A stretch of 64,000 bases of DNA from NCBI GenBank assembly GCA_037975125.1, contig CM075853.1, forward strand, positions 70,224,109 to 70,288,108, read 5' to 3'. The notes beneath the pieces were generated by a model. It made no database searches. It was not told the DNA's origin and saw nothing but the letters and a program-made list of their open reading frames with translations. The DNA is from Latrodectus hesperus (taxonomy: Eukaryota > Arthropoda > Arachnida > Araneae > Theridiidae). Made by a program: the position numbers and the translations under genes. Shown here one piece after another: positions 37,640 through 48,249 of this stretch (the first letter of the stretch is position 1; each line of letters begins with the position of its first letter).

Positions 37640-38260
37640 TAGTCACTTATAATTCGTAGGAGGGAGGCAAGATTCCTGGTCCCGCTTTCTAAGCACGAAC
37701 GTGCGACAGCGTCTACAAACGAATACAAAATATCGATTCCGAGGCGAGCAAATGATGAGACTTTTAACGACCTCATACGATTGGCATATTTGAATACAGA
37801 TTATTTCCAGTTTCATGCAGACACAAACACAACAATCCAGAAACAGAAAGAGCGTCTCCGCTTTGAAAGTTGAACCCAATGATTAGAGAATATAGTAGTG
37901 CTTTCGTAGCCAGGCGTGATTGGCGTTGGAGCAGGGGTAGGGGGTGCTCTGCAACCCCTGCATTCCGAAACAAGAGGAACGCGCAAGGGATGGTGGAGAA
38001 GGGGTGCTGGTTGAGGCTCCTCTAATGAAAGCAAAGTTTCCCTTCCACATCCCCTCTCAGGCAAAAGGGTAGATACGAATACAAATGAGAGGCCGTATCG
38101 GCGCTCCGGATCGATCGAATCGTAGTCGCGACCGTAGCTGTAATAACATCATGGCGGTTGTGCTTTTGTGCGAATCGTCCTCTTGAGTAAGATTCGTTTT
38201 AGGAGAAGGGTGGGAGAAGGTGAAGAGGGGTGGCGGGAGCGTTTCTCAGCTACATTCTCA
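37640..38260. promoter_or_regulatory. G+C-rich, CpG-containing island, possible promoter or untranslated exon
   Basis: About 600 bp differ sharply from the AT-rich background, with G-rich runs (AGGGGTAGGGGG) and clustered CpGs around 38095-38140. A plus-strand ATG in a good context (ATCATGGCGG at about 38149) opens only 11 codons and ends TGA just before GTAAG, so it can only be a short upstream-type ORF; CATGGCGG also resembles a reverse YY1/Pho site. Several short open frames on the minus strand (37643-37879, 37773-37973, 37813-38064, 38149-38349) lack known motifs and overlap in different frames, as expected of G+C-rich non-coding DNA. Transcription direction is undetermined. Confidence 0.4.
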
Positions 38261-39317
38261 GCGCATAATTGTCGAATTGTAATTTTATTTATCATTAAGC
38301 GAAGGGGACTAAATTCGTAATCGTTAGTAAAATTTTCGGTGTGGGACAAGCGGGAAAAAATGGTTACTTAATTTATTTAAATGTATTCCTTTGGACCGTC
38401 AAATGCTTGCTCCAGTTATTTTTAAAGCTGGTTGGAACAATTCCAAACAAGAATTGTTTTCTTGAGTTAAAAGATTATTGTTTTGCTTTGTCGAAACTAA
38501 ATCTAAAATATAAAGTTTGACTCGAATCTTTGTTAGTCAGTACATATTTTGCGTTAATCATAAAATATGCGGAATTTACTGAAAGAGAATGAGACGAATT
38601 TAATATAGAAACGAACTCAAATACGTGAGAAATTGACAATAGGACTTTGCTTGCATAATTTTGAAATTTTTCTGTGCTAACTAGAACTATACTTTTAAAA
38701 TGTATACTATACATAAATGCGTATTAAAGTCAGGGTTGAGGAAACTATAATCTTAAAACTAAATAAGCGTTTTTCTGATTATTTCTAAATTTTACAAAAC
38801 AAACAATTGTATATCATTTATTCTTTTTTATTTCATTCAAATAAAAATAATTATTAAAATTAAGAAAAATGTTTCTCGTTGCCAACGCCACTAATAATGC
38901 GCAATTGAATTCTTGGAAAAAGCTATTTCATAGTTTGTAGGAGAATTAAATTATCATTATATTTAAGGATTACACATTATACGGAATTTGTAGCCAGGTG
39001 TAGTTAATATATGGAACAGAAGGAAGTTTCAACTTCAGTTAATATAATTTAGCCAATTATTTGTGGAGAGTATACTCTAGTACTATATCCCATAATAAGA
39101 TAGTAATTTATAAGTTGAGCAATTTAGTCAACTCTTTTCTTAAGATTTTGCATCATTTCACATGGATGGTTGCAGCCTATCTCTGTTATGGTTGATGAGC
39201 CGGATTTCATGAAATTATTGGGGATCAAATCTACGTTAGAGTAGCAAACAATCTCAACGAGTTTAATGAATTTGTGTAATGAAAGTTATCTGCACAAAAT
39301 TTGCGGAATCATTAATG
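38261..39317. other. AT-rich DNA, nothing recognised
   Basis: A minus-strand frame at 38475-38714 is AT-rich without motif. The less AT-rich stretch at about 39150-39250 contains no identifiable element. Confidence 0.5.
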
Positions 39318-39616
39318 CTGTTGTTGTTGCACCATAATACTTTCCTGTACCTAGCCAAAATTAGGCTCTGTCTTTCAGGAGGAGGAAGCCAGATGGGAAT
39401 CTTCCAAATTTAGAATTAATACCAAGAAGTATTCCCAATACTTGGCCTGCATCCCCAAAGATATCAGTTCACTAGGAGAACATTGGTAAAAGGACCTATT
39501 TAAAGTGCCCTAGTTGCCTTAGTGAATTCGATGGACCTCTGGTTAAGTTAGGATTAGAATTTACCACCTTCCGATGAAAGAGAATGACGCTCTAATTAAC
39601 CAGGCCATAGTGTCCT
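39318..39616 (-). mobile_element. tRNA-derived SINE, family C, copy 1
   Basis: On the minus strand the element begins near 39616 with ACACTATGGCCTGGTTAATTAGAGCG (A-box TGGCCTGGTTAATTAG) and a decayed B-box (GGTAAATTCTAATCC), and ends with a GCAACAACAACAGC tail at 39318. About 300 bp long. The same body is present at 56137-56403 (plus) and, more decayed, at 56406-56640 (minus). The CAA tail resembles that of the LINE at 31724-32833. I could not identify a target-site duplication. Confidence 0.75.
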
Positions 39617-39642
39617 CTATTTTACTACTGTCTTCTGCATGG

Positions 39643-39825
39643 AGCCGAGCTGGCAGCCGAATGGTTAGCGCTCTTGCCTTCGGTTCAACAGTTCGTGGGT
39701 TCGAATCCCACCTTGGGCATGGATGTTTGTAGTGGTTCGGAATCCACTTTAAGCCGTAAGTCCCGGTCTAATTAGCCCTCGTGTGCAAAAAATGACCGTT
39801 GAGCGACACACAAACAAACAAACCT
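39643..39825 (+). mobile_element. tRNA-derived SINE, family B, copy 1 (best preserved)
   Basis: The head TGGCAGCCGAATGGTTAGCG carries an A-box and GGTTCGAATCC at 39698-39708 is a perfect B-box. The body holds AATCCACTTTAAGCCGTAAG and CTAATTAGCCCTCGTG and ends in ACACACAAACAAACAAACC. A 14-bp duplication with one mismatch, TG-T-CTTCTGCATGG at 39629-39642 and TGTTTTCTGCATGG at 39826-39839, fixes the ends at 183 bp. Diverged copies lie at about 44732, 51189-51371 (minus) and 53130-53270 (minus). The head derives from a tRNA gene but no functional cloverleaf is expected from the body. Confidence 0.9.
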
Positions 39826-39839
39826 TGTTTTCTGCATGG

Positions 39840-40274
39840 TAACACTACATCCAAAATATAATTGCTATTTACAGTGTCGTGGCTCCATATAATAAATTAT
39901 ACTTTATAATAGTGCGAATTTCCTATAGCCCCATTTTCAGCGAAATTTATTTTAAAGAGTTTTTAATGTTCTTAAAGTTTAATAGAAGGTTTTTAAACAA
40001 GTGAGGTGTGTAGCTTTCCAACAATTTAAAAAAAATGAATAAACAAAAACTGATAAAATGATTATCAAATATGTTAAAATTGGCAATATTATTAACTATA
40101 AAATTTTTTTCATCAACTTAATGAAAAAATAATAAATTACATATTTTTAAGAAACTAGGATAATCAATATTTAAAACGCTTAGAAATCTAAATGGAATCC
40201 CTTTTACTCAACAAGTTTTTTTTCTTAAATAATTTTAATTTTTTAAATAATAAGTTTTTTAAATAATATTCAAT
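39840..40274. other. AT-rich DNA, nothing recognised
   Basis: No gene or element between the SINE pair and the hairpin. Confidence 0.5.
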
Positions 40275-40428
40275 AAAAATGTTAAAACAAAATAATATAG
40301 TAGATTAAGTTGTCTTCTGATAAATATAAAATGTATCTATTTCATTTAATTTCTTAAATGAAACAGATATATTTTATATTTATCAGACGACAAATTAATC
40401 TACTATATTATTTTGTTTTAACATTTTT
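40275..40428. repeat. Long hairpin, 75-bp arms and 4-nt loop
   Basis: The left arm 40275-40349 (start AAAAATGTTAAAACAAAATA) and the right arm 40354-40428 are reverse complements with about four mismatches; the loop is TTTC. No tRNA box and no obvious target duplication are present. This is the shape of a minimal foldback element or a hairpin-RNA locus. Confidence 0.95.
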
Positions 40429-40495
40429 CATCATAAACATCATCATTCATGCACAACAGCCTAGGGAGGGCCAAGGCCTTCTGAACTAGAACATT
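40429..40495. repeat. Short repeat-like fragment after CAT-rich tract
   Basis: CATCATAAACATCATCATTCATG is followed by GCACAACAGCCTAGGGAGG and GCCAAGGCCTTCT, an isolated G+C-rich word in AT-rich DNA. A CAT-rich tract beside such a block resembles the end of a dispersed arthropod repeat, from memory only. Confidence 0.3.
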
Positions 40496-41167
40496 TTATT
40501 TTTACCATTTAAAAAATTGATAAATCCTTTGTTTCAAAGTACACTAGATTCTTTCTACAATAAAAAAAAACATTCAAATTTTTTATAGTTTAATATTTTG
40601 AGTTTCTATTGCCATAATTTTGCAGCAATTTATTTATATATACCTGAATAAATAAAGGAAAAATTTTATTCAGCTATATTTCAGTCATTCATGAATTTCA
40701 AATTCCAATTAGAAACTTGTCACATTAAAGTAAAAATAAAATATATTATTCTCTTAATTTAAAAAAAATCTAACTAAAAACTATGCATTCTCTTGTTAAT
40801 GGTTTGTTTTTTAATCTAAGGATTACTTTTTGCTCGCAAAGTTTAGTTTGACCAAAATTCCAAGTTTAAAGTAAAATCTGAACTTCTATCCATGTTAAAG
40901 GTGGATATCAAACATATAACTGTTTTAGTAAACACCAGAGTTACTAATCGATTCATTTTACTTTCATGGTGCTTCGACTGTAACAAATTTAAATGTATTG
41001 GTATATTATACTGATTAGAGAGAGAGCGCGCGCGCTTTTAGTATAAGATAATATAAAAATCTCTGTACAAATCTCTTCTATTTTCAAAACTATCATCAAA
41101 TATTTAAATGAATCATTGATATGAAATATAATACCGTTATTGGACATTATTGAATATATTTCTTAAC
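40496..41167. other. AT-rich DNA with a small GAGA/GCGC tract
   Basis: GAGAGAGAGCGCGCGCGC lies at about 41018-41035. Nothing else is recognised. Confidence 0.5.
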
Positions 41168-41600
41168 ATCAAGGGAAATGAACAGGCGGAGTCCCCTCGC
41201 CAAGGAGGCTAGGAATATCAATCCCCCTCCCACGATTACCACTTGCTTCGATGCAAACGCCGATGCAAGGCATTAGCTCTGTGGGGGACTACAAAAAAAA
41301 TGGTGCTTACCGGAACTTAATCATGACCTTGATATCACCTACCATCAACAGAATACGGACTGGGCACATGAGGGGTATGAAAATCATACCCAACGGATCT
41401 AAGACCTACGCAGAATGCAGGCACTGCATAAGAGTTCCGCTGGATCCGAGGCATCTCTTCAACTGCATCTCTGTTGCTTCGACCCTCTTCAACATCAACC
41501 CCACTGCTGCCATGACACCTTTTATACGGAAAAAGCTGAAGGTATGGCCAGGGCAGTGCTCCATGACTTTAGTCCCATATGATTTGTATTTTTTACCTTT
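41168..41600 (+). pseudogene. 3' fragment of a second Jockey/I-like LINE (end of RNase H plus zinc-knuckle-like tail)
   Basis: At 41172-41250 the sequence reads KGNEQAES, then after a one-base shift LAKEARNINPPPT, the end of an RNase H domain. The frame from 41251 continues with INRIRTGHMRGM and a CX2CX8HX3C motif (CRHC...HLFNC), the same arrangement as in the LINE tail at 32509-32799 but clearly a different family. The open frame runs on to 41655 beyond the likely end of similarity near 41565. Frameshift, an in-frame stop before 41251 and absence of the upstream domains show it is dead. Confidence 0.75.
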
Positions 41601-43228
41601 TCTTTTTTCTATTAGAACTTGTCACACGATAACATTGAACATAAAAGTCACTTAATATAATTATTAAAAATACTTCCAGCTAATATGAAACGAGGCAGAA
41701 TTTTGGAATCCATAATGGTTGAATTTCTCTATTCACAAACATAATAAAAATATCCACTAAGGAACTTGAACTGTTGAGTAGTGTGCAATATGAGATTGTC
41801 ATCGTCATGGTTTAAGAACCACCAGGCATTCTTCAGGCACGTATATTTGACGAATCGAGTACGCATTGAATAATCAATGGTGTTGCCCTTATTTTCTTAA
41901 GATAGTTTACAGTAACTTTAAAAATATCCTATAGGGCTGTATTTCAGTAAGTTAATGCTAATTATTCTCCTGGAATATAGTGCTAGAATATTAAAACGAT
42001 TCAGGTATGGTTACTAACATCAATGTTTATTTATCTGCCACGGTCTATCCTTTTTTTCTTGTTAAACATAAATGAGGCTGATGGCCATGAGGTTGGTTTA
42101 CTTTAATCAATGTGCAATTAGAAGTAATGAACTGGCTAAGTTTTGATTCAATTGACATCCTTACAACTAACAACCAAAATCTATATATGTTTTAGCCCTG
42201 ATGTGCGCAGAACAACCAGTAGAGCAATCAGTAATATCGCCTTCCTTTTAATTCTTATACCAGACAAAGAATCTTTGTAGTGACTCCAAATTCAATTTAA
42301 ATTGTATGTTGCAGATGAATTGATGATATTGAGCAAAAGTAACAGTAGAGTGACAAACCAAGTGAAACTATTCTAAGTAATCATCATTCAAAAATACTTT
42401 TAAATCATATACGAAGTACTGATTTTTAATACTTTATTTGAGATATTTTAAAAGATTTTTTAACCTATTCTTTATATTAATTCCTTTTTTGTAATAAATA
42501 TCTTTTTAATACTTTCTATTAAGTGATGATTTTTCTGAACTACAATAACACAATTTTTTTTAAATGAGAAGAAAATGTGACATAAGAAAATCCTGAAAAT
42601 CTCCTTAACTAAAAAAGGTAGATTTAATCAGTTATGAATGTACAAAAACAACAAAAATGCTTTGTGAAAACATTAATGAAATTCAAATTTTCTAACCTTG
42701 TCTTAATTCAGTTTAATGACAAAAAATATTCTTGGAAGAAATTCAAGTAAATACCTCTTCAGTCATTTTCTTCTTTGCTGTACATGTATATATAATTAGT
42801 GAAAAAATTTATACCGTTCAATGCATCATTGAATAAATTCCAATAAAAACGTAGACTTATGGTTTCTTACGGCAATAATGTTCCATAACACAATGCACTT
42901 TAATCTGATAACATGATACGACAGGTTTTTCATAACTTATCAAATTTATGAAAATAAAGGAAAAATCAATGTATGAAAGAGATAGTTTACTGTGCGAAAA
43001 AGTAATAATAATCAATACAACTATAAACAAAGTTACAAGATTTACTTGTTACAAAAAATTTGTACATTAAAATTATCGATTAGTAGAAAATGTGATTTGC
43101 ATTGTTAAAAAGTTTATCTAAAACTTTTATTTTCAAATTAATAAATAAACTGAAAGAAATCTTTAATATCTTATTTATTTAATGTAAAACACATAAATAT
43201 TAATTTGGCAAAAATTAAAATATAAAAA
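41601..43228. other. AT-rich DNA, no gene recognised
   Basis: Less AT-rich patches at 41770-41900 and 42190-42300 show no ORF, boxes or terminal repeats that I can name. Confidence 0.5.
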
Positions 43229-43273
43229 AGTTATTTTAAACATAGAGTAATAAAATCTATGTTTAAAATAACT
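43229..43273. repeat. Perfect hairpin, 17-bp arms
   Basis: AGTTATTTTAAACATAG at 43229-43245 pairs exactly with 43257-43273 across an 11-nt loop (AGTAATAAAAT). Too short to assign. Confidence 0.9.
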
Positions 43274-43692
43274 CAGTCTCCTTTATATGAGTAAATGAAA
43301 ATTTTTACTTTAAAAAAAATGCCAAATAAATCACTAAACACAAATGATATAACAAATCCTTACTTTTTTCTGTGAATCAAAATGTGACGCTAAATTCGCA
43401 TGGATTTATAAATCCTGTTAATCTTTTGAATCTCTTGCATAGCAATAGAATCCGAATTTTAAAATATTTTTAGCCAATTCCAAATTACTCCCATCATGCA
43501 ATAATTTAATGTACAACTCAACATTTCCATACTTAGCATTTACGATTGTGGATTAAATTCATTAATATAAAACTTGTCACATTGCAAATAAGTAAATGAA
43601 GAAATATAAAATGTGTTAGATTAAAATTTAGGAATATGTTATTTTTAAATGAAATTTTTTAAGCTATTTGTAATATTAAATTTTTAAGCACC

Positions 43693-43695
<3 letters not shown>
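43274..43695. other. AT-rich DNA, nothing recognised
   Basis: No ORF or element was seen before the (TA)n array. Confidence 0.5.

Positions 43696-43785
<90 letters not shown>
43696..43785. repeat. (TA)n microsatellite, about 90 bp
   Basis: Uninterrupted TA; its right edge is the insertion point of the inverted-repeat element that follows. Confidence 0.98.
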
Positions 43786-43789
<4 letters not shown>

Positions 43790-44502
43790 GATTCTAAATT
43801 GTTTTTACGAATCAAGAGGGGTCATAGTACTCATCCATACAAGCAATAATTACATAGGAACATAGGGTCACATTCCATTCTGAGAGACAGAAAAGAGGAA
43901 TTCCTTTCTGAACTTACGACACTGTTCTGTAAGCGAATGAATAATACTAAAAATTTCACAATCATATTTATTGTTTAGTAAAAACTTCACAGCAAATGCT
44001 CAAAATGCCAACTACATGTGTCGTTGCACAGTTGACACCGGCGAAGAATCAAAAGAATCAACACAGGAAAAGTTAGGAGGACTTGAAATACGCGACGAGT
44101 TGGAAACCGCTGTTCTTAAAATCTTCGTGATTCGCATCCATTCCCTTTAGCATTCACCGTATATGAGGTGTACTTCAGCCTATTCTTCAAATGTATACGC
44201 AGCCATAGCATTCACGAAAATTTTTGGACAATGTTATCAAGATATTACTTGAAGCGATGATGTTGCGCTTTGTTTAAAAGACAACTTCTACTCTGATTGG
44301 CTTGCTCCGGTAACCAATTAGAGTAAAATGCTGCTTCGTCTCTGTGCAAATTTGGATTCGGTAGATTCCTGATGCGTTTCTATTTTCCTCTTTTCTGCCT
44401 CTCAGAGTGGAATGTGACCCTATGTTCCTATGTTATTATTGATTGTATGAATGGGTACTATCACCCCTCTCTTAATTTGTAAAAGCAATTTAGAATCGCA
44501 CT
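43786..44502 (-). mobile_element. 717-bp terminal-inverted-repeat DNA transposon, DUF4817-type, non-autonomous
   Basis: The left terminal repeat at 43786-43900 (starting AGGTGATTCTAAATTG) and the right one at 44395-44502 (on the minus strand AGTGCGATTCTAAATTG) align over about 115 bp, including the shared ACATAGGAACATAGGGTCAC. The element sits at the end of a (TA)n array with TA on both sides, as expected of TA-targeting Tc1/mariner-like elements. Its interior carries a decayed transposase N-terminus on the minus strand. The catalytic domain is absent, so movement would need an enzyme supplied elsewhere. Confidence 0.85.
44012..44206 (-). pseudogene. Decayed DUF4817 helix-turn-helix region of a transposase
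   Basis: Starting at the ATG at 44206, the minus strand reads MAAYTFEE, stop, AEVHLIYGEC, stop, and after a frame change SRRF, stop, EQRFPTRRVF. This follows the pattern of arthropod DUF4817 proteins (short N-terminal EYAD-type helix, YGE, then RRLYxERFPxRR), which bind terminal repeats. Several stops and at least one frameshift make it non-functional, and nothing of the DDE domain follows. Confidence 0.7.
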
Positions 44503-44514
44503 ATATACATATAT

Positions 44515-44560
44515 ATATGGGAATTAGTAGATATTAGATTATATGGGAATTAGTAGATAT
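44515..44560. repeat. Perfect 20-bp direct repeat with 6-bp spacer
   Basis: ATATGGGAATTAGTAGATAT occurs at 44515-44534 and 44541-44560, just outside the inverted-repeat element. It is a local duplication, not a target-site duplication, since both copies lie on the same side. Confidence 0.9.
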
Positions 44561-44731
44561 ATAGAAATTAACAAAAAGTTACTTTGCGGAACAATTACAT
44601 GCATGTAATCATTCAGGGGGCACAATTATGATATATAATAAGGGATGAAATAGTTATGAGTTTTCTAGATGCCTTCAGAGCAATTTTCTTTGAGAAGGAG
44701 ATCGCCGAAGTTAGATCTCAATCCCTAAAAG

Positions 44732-44910
44732 ACTGAGCTGGCAGTCAAATAGTTTGAACTCTGACCTTCAATTCAATTTAATTCATGGGTTCGAATTCCT
44801 CCTCATATTTGGATTGTGCAATGGTTCAAAATCCATTTTAAATGGTAGTTCAGATCTAATTAATCCTCGTGAGCAAAATATAGCCATTGGAAGATACACA
44901 AACACAAAGC
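44732..44910 (+). mobile_element. tRNA-derived SINE, family B, copy 2 (diverged)
   Basis: CTGAGCTGGCAGTCAAATAG aligns with the family-B head, GGGTTCGAATTCC at about 44788-44800 retains the B-box, and the body repeats AATCCATTTTAAATGGTAG, CTAATTAATCCTCGTG and ACACAAACACAAAG. Short open frames through it are chance. No clear target duplication remains. Confidence 0.8.
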
Positions 44911-46039
44911 AATCAGTATTTAACTATGGAAGATGAATATCTGTGTATATATGTCCTTCCTAGAATGGGTTCCTTCCTGGTGAGGTTTGAATATGCGTCA
45001 ATTTACATGTCAATTCATTCTCGAAGACAAAAAAGGGGAGGATGTTGGAATGCGTGCTTAGTGCACAGCCCCTGTCTCTACACACTAATTCAGAAGCCAA
45101 TAAGGTAGAATTTGGGTTTTTGTAATGGAAGATCTAGAGGTTGATTCCAGACATGATGTCTTAGAAATCATTCATAAAAGTTACCTTTTCATTACACTTT
45201 CCTATAGGTGCTATAGTTTGTATGAGAAATGTATTAATTTGGAGGAATTGAAGGAATTAAAGTTTCCGAAAATAACTGTTTAATTAAAAGACAAATACAA
45301 TCATAATTGAGTTCTTTTCATCAATCTTTATAAGTTAATATCATGTTGCTCAAACTGTATCATTTTCTATATAAAAACTACCATATATTTAATAAAATAT
45401 TGGAAATAGAAACAAAAAGTGATGCTGTATAAAAGTTAAATATAAAAATTTATTATCTAATATCAAGTACTCTAACTGTTGACTTTTTCCCCCTTGTTCA
45501 TTTCATTTAAATGCTGTGACTGCACATTAATCTTTGTAATGAGTCAAAAAAATTCGATTGTTTTTTTTTTTTTCGAAAACAAGTTTTAAAAAATTGAAAA
45601 AATGTAATCATATTTTTTTATAAGAAATAAAATAAAAAAATTTAAAGTTACAAAATTTAAATCATTTAAGCATCGATGAAAAATTTAGAAAAAAAAAATT
45701 ATAAAATTCAATCTCTATGTAACTGAATAATTGAATAGTTCTAAATAATTTTTCTCTGAGCGCGATCAGTATAAAATATTTACCAAATATTCAATTCTGT
45801 GTTTACTGTCTGTGATTTTTAAATCATCCAGCTTGCTCAAGAGTATGAAAGAAGCAATTCACTAGTATTCATAAGCCATTAATCATATATTCTCATAGTA
45901 TACACTGGGGAAGAAAATATATCTTAAAGTTACGGTTTTCAGAGACTACTTCCATTATTTAATAAGAATTCCCTTTCAGAATAACTCCTAGACAAGCATG
46001 ATTATAAAAATGTATATCTGTATATTCGGAGAGAGTTTA
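44911..46039. other. AT-rich DNA, nothing recognised
   Basis: No gene or transposon signature. A plus-strand frame ending at 45108 overlaps the SINE end and is not called. Confidence 0.5.
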
Positions 46040-46960
46040 TAAACTAGAAAATATTAAAGGCCGGCTTTCGCGATCATTTGCTTGAGCCATTGTTCTGGAA
46101 AGCGTTCTCCAGAGGTCCTCTCCGAAATAATCGAATTCAAAAATCCGTTCCTCCACCCTCTCTTCCGTCCGATGTTTACACGGCAAGCCTTCCCTCACAC
46201 GTTTCCAAGTGAAGAAGAACAAGGAGGGAGGGTCAGGGGAAGGGTGGAGCCGCATTCCTTCAGAAACGGGGGTCGATATCGAACAAAGGTTGGTGGCACG
46301 GCGGAGTGGGGGCGGGGCTCTCCTTTCTCATTGGCGGGTGGTACTGAATTATGATGGCGCACGGGGGAGGAGGCGCGTAGGCCTAACGTGATTATACCTA
46401 GCTTAGGTGAGACTTTGGGGGCTTAGGGGCTCTCGCAGCGTGAAGCGCCGGGTAAAAAGGCGGCCGTGGCTTACGTGGAGGATTAAGCGTGATTTGCCGC
46501 CAAAGTCAAAGATATGCCGTTAAATCCTAAAAGGCTTACGCGTTCACTCCTTGGAGGGCATTACGAGAAGAGGCCTTTTACAATGACTCTCTCGCGGTTA
46601 AACACTCCTTAATAGTTGACACATCCGCGACACACACGCGGTTAGAGAGAGCTCGATTAGAGGAGAGCCACCGTTCTACAAGCTCAGCCTTTTTCATTTA
46701 TTTATTTCAAAAGGCAATCGTCTGCTCTCTCACTTTTTTCCCCTTTCTTTTCGTACGCGTCTAATGACGACACCTGTTCGAGGGCTTTTCTCACGCGCAG
46801 ACGATATTTCGCAGTCACTTAAAGAGCGAATATTAGAACAGTAACGGAACGAAAGAGCGAACCATTTAGGAACTTTTACTCTCGCCTCCACGGGAGATGA
46901 GGAAATACGAAGGTTCCGGAAATTTTCTCTCACTTGTGGATTCGAAATTTTGCGTAAGAA
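46040..46960. promoter_or_regulatory. Largest G+C-rich island, promoter-like
   Basis: About 900 bp are rich in CpG and G-runs. A GC box GGGGGCGGGGC at 46308-46318 lies 11 bp before a reverse CCAAT box (ATTGG, 46330-46334), a classical Sp1/NF-Y arrangement. A plus-strand ATGATGGCGCAC at about 46351 opens only nine codons; a good plus-strand splice donor TTAG|GTGAGA ends at 46406. Short open frames on both strands (46037-46255, 46082-46354, 46209-46391, 46730-46933) have no recognisable domain. The likeliest reading is a promoter with a short untranslated exon, perhaps bidirectional; no downstream coding exon can be named. Confidence 0.45.
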
Positions 46961-48249
46961 ACTCTAAAGTGGGGGTACGTATGAGAAAATTATTATTTTT
47001 TTGCAACGCTTCTTTATTCGACCACGAACAAATTTGGAAGTAAAACGATATTTTTCGAGTTAGAAACTTATTTAGGTAATAATGGTGGATTAAAAATAGA
47101 AAAGCTACTCTTTTTATTCAGAATAAAAATCAGACGTAACATGTTTATGAAGTTTGTTTGCAAGATAGCACTAATAAGCGGTTTGATAGAATCAAAGATA
47201 TATATGCTAGAAGTTGTGTAGTATAAATTGTTTAATACATGTAAAATAAATGAAAAGAATATTTTCGTCTTGTTTTGCTCAAACAATAATTTCACACTCA
47301 ATTTGGTATACTCAATTTCGCATATAATTGTTATGTAAAAACATTATTAACCTTCAATAAGTTTAATATTTTTGTAAAATTAGATGTTAAATAAATTATA
47401 ATTTTACAAAAAAATTTATAAATAAGAAATTATGAAAATATTACAATTATTTAATCCATGTGTGTGTTTATCAAGGAGGTTTTATATTTATTTTTCACAT
47501 AATCTGATATTATAATTTATACCATGAATTATTTCGTAATATTTTGCTTGTATATTCACACAACAATATTTACAATCAAGACTCAATTTAAGTTACAATT
47601 TCCTGAGATGCAAACAAAAACTATTATTTAGCATTTGCATGTAATTTTAAAGTAACTTTTGAATAATCTATTAAGTTTATATAAATATTTGCTCAAACAC
47701 AATTTCAAGAACAAAAATTAAATGAAGTATTTAAAAAATATATTTAAAAAATTTTTCAAAAATTAAAAATAAAGAACTTGTTAATTCAAATGATAAACTA
47801 CAATATATGAGCTAATATAATAAATTTCACACGTCCTGCTTCATTAAGAATGTTAGCTTTCAAAAAAAATTATATATTAAAATGTTGGTTTTCATAAGAT
47901 TCAGAGGTATTAAAATAAATTTTTTTCATAAAAGAACTTTCAAAGCGTATTTATTTTAATCAACTTGTATTTGTAAAAATATAGAATTATGAGGTGCGAT
48001 ATATTCATAGCTTTTTACATGCACTTGATTGCTACACATTGATTGCTTAGAATAAGTTCTACTTCCCAACCAGGCAGAAGACATACTTAATGTTTGAAGA
48101 AAACATTAAAATTCTCGTTCTTGGTTACAACCTAAGGTTTCAAATGAGCATTTTAATTTAAGTGTTGAGAATCGCTTATTATTCCACAACAGTTCTATTC
48201 ATATAAGTCTAATTTTATGGAACTGTTAAAGAATAAACTGTCATAAGCT
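46961..48249. other. AT-rich DNA, nothing recognised
   Basis: No ORF of note, repeat or RNA gene. A minus-strand frame at 47068-47301 is AT-driven and without motif. Confidence 0.55.

Noticed and set aside
39643..39720. Possible functional tRNA gene
   Set aside because: A and B boxes are present, but the sequence is embedded in a 183-bp SINE with target duplication and diverged copies, and lacks a paired acceptor stem.
43786..44502. LTR-type element
   Set aside because: The long terminal repeats are inverted, not direct, and the interior matches a DNA-transposon helix-turn-helix protein.
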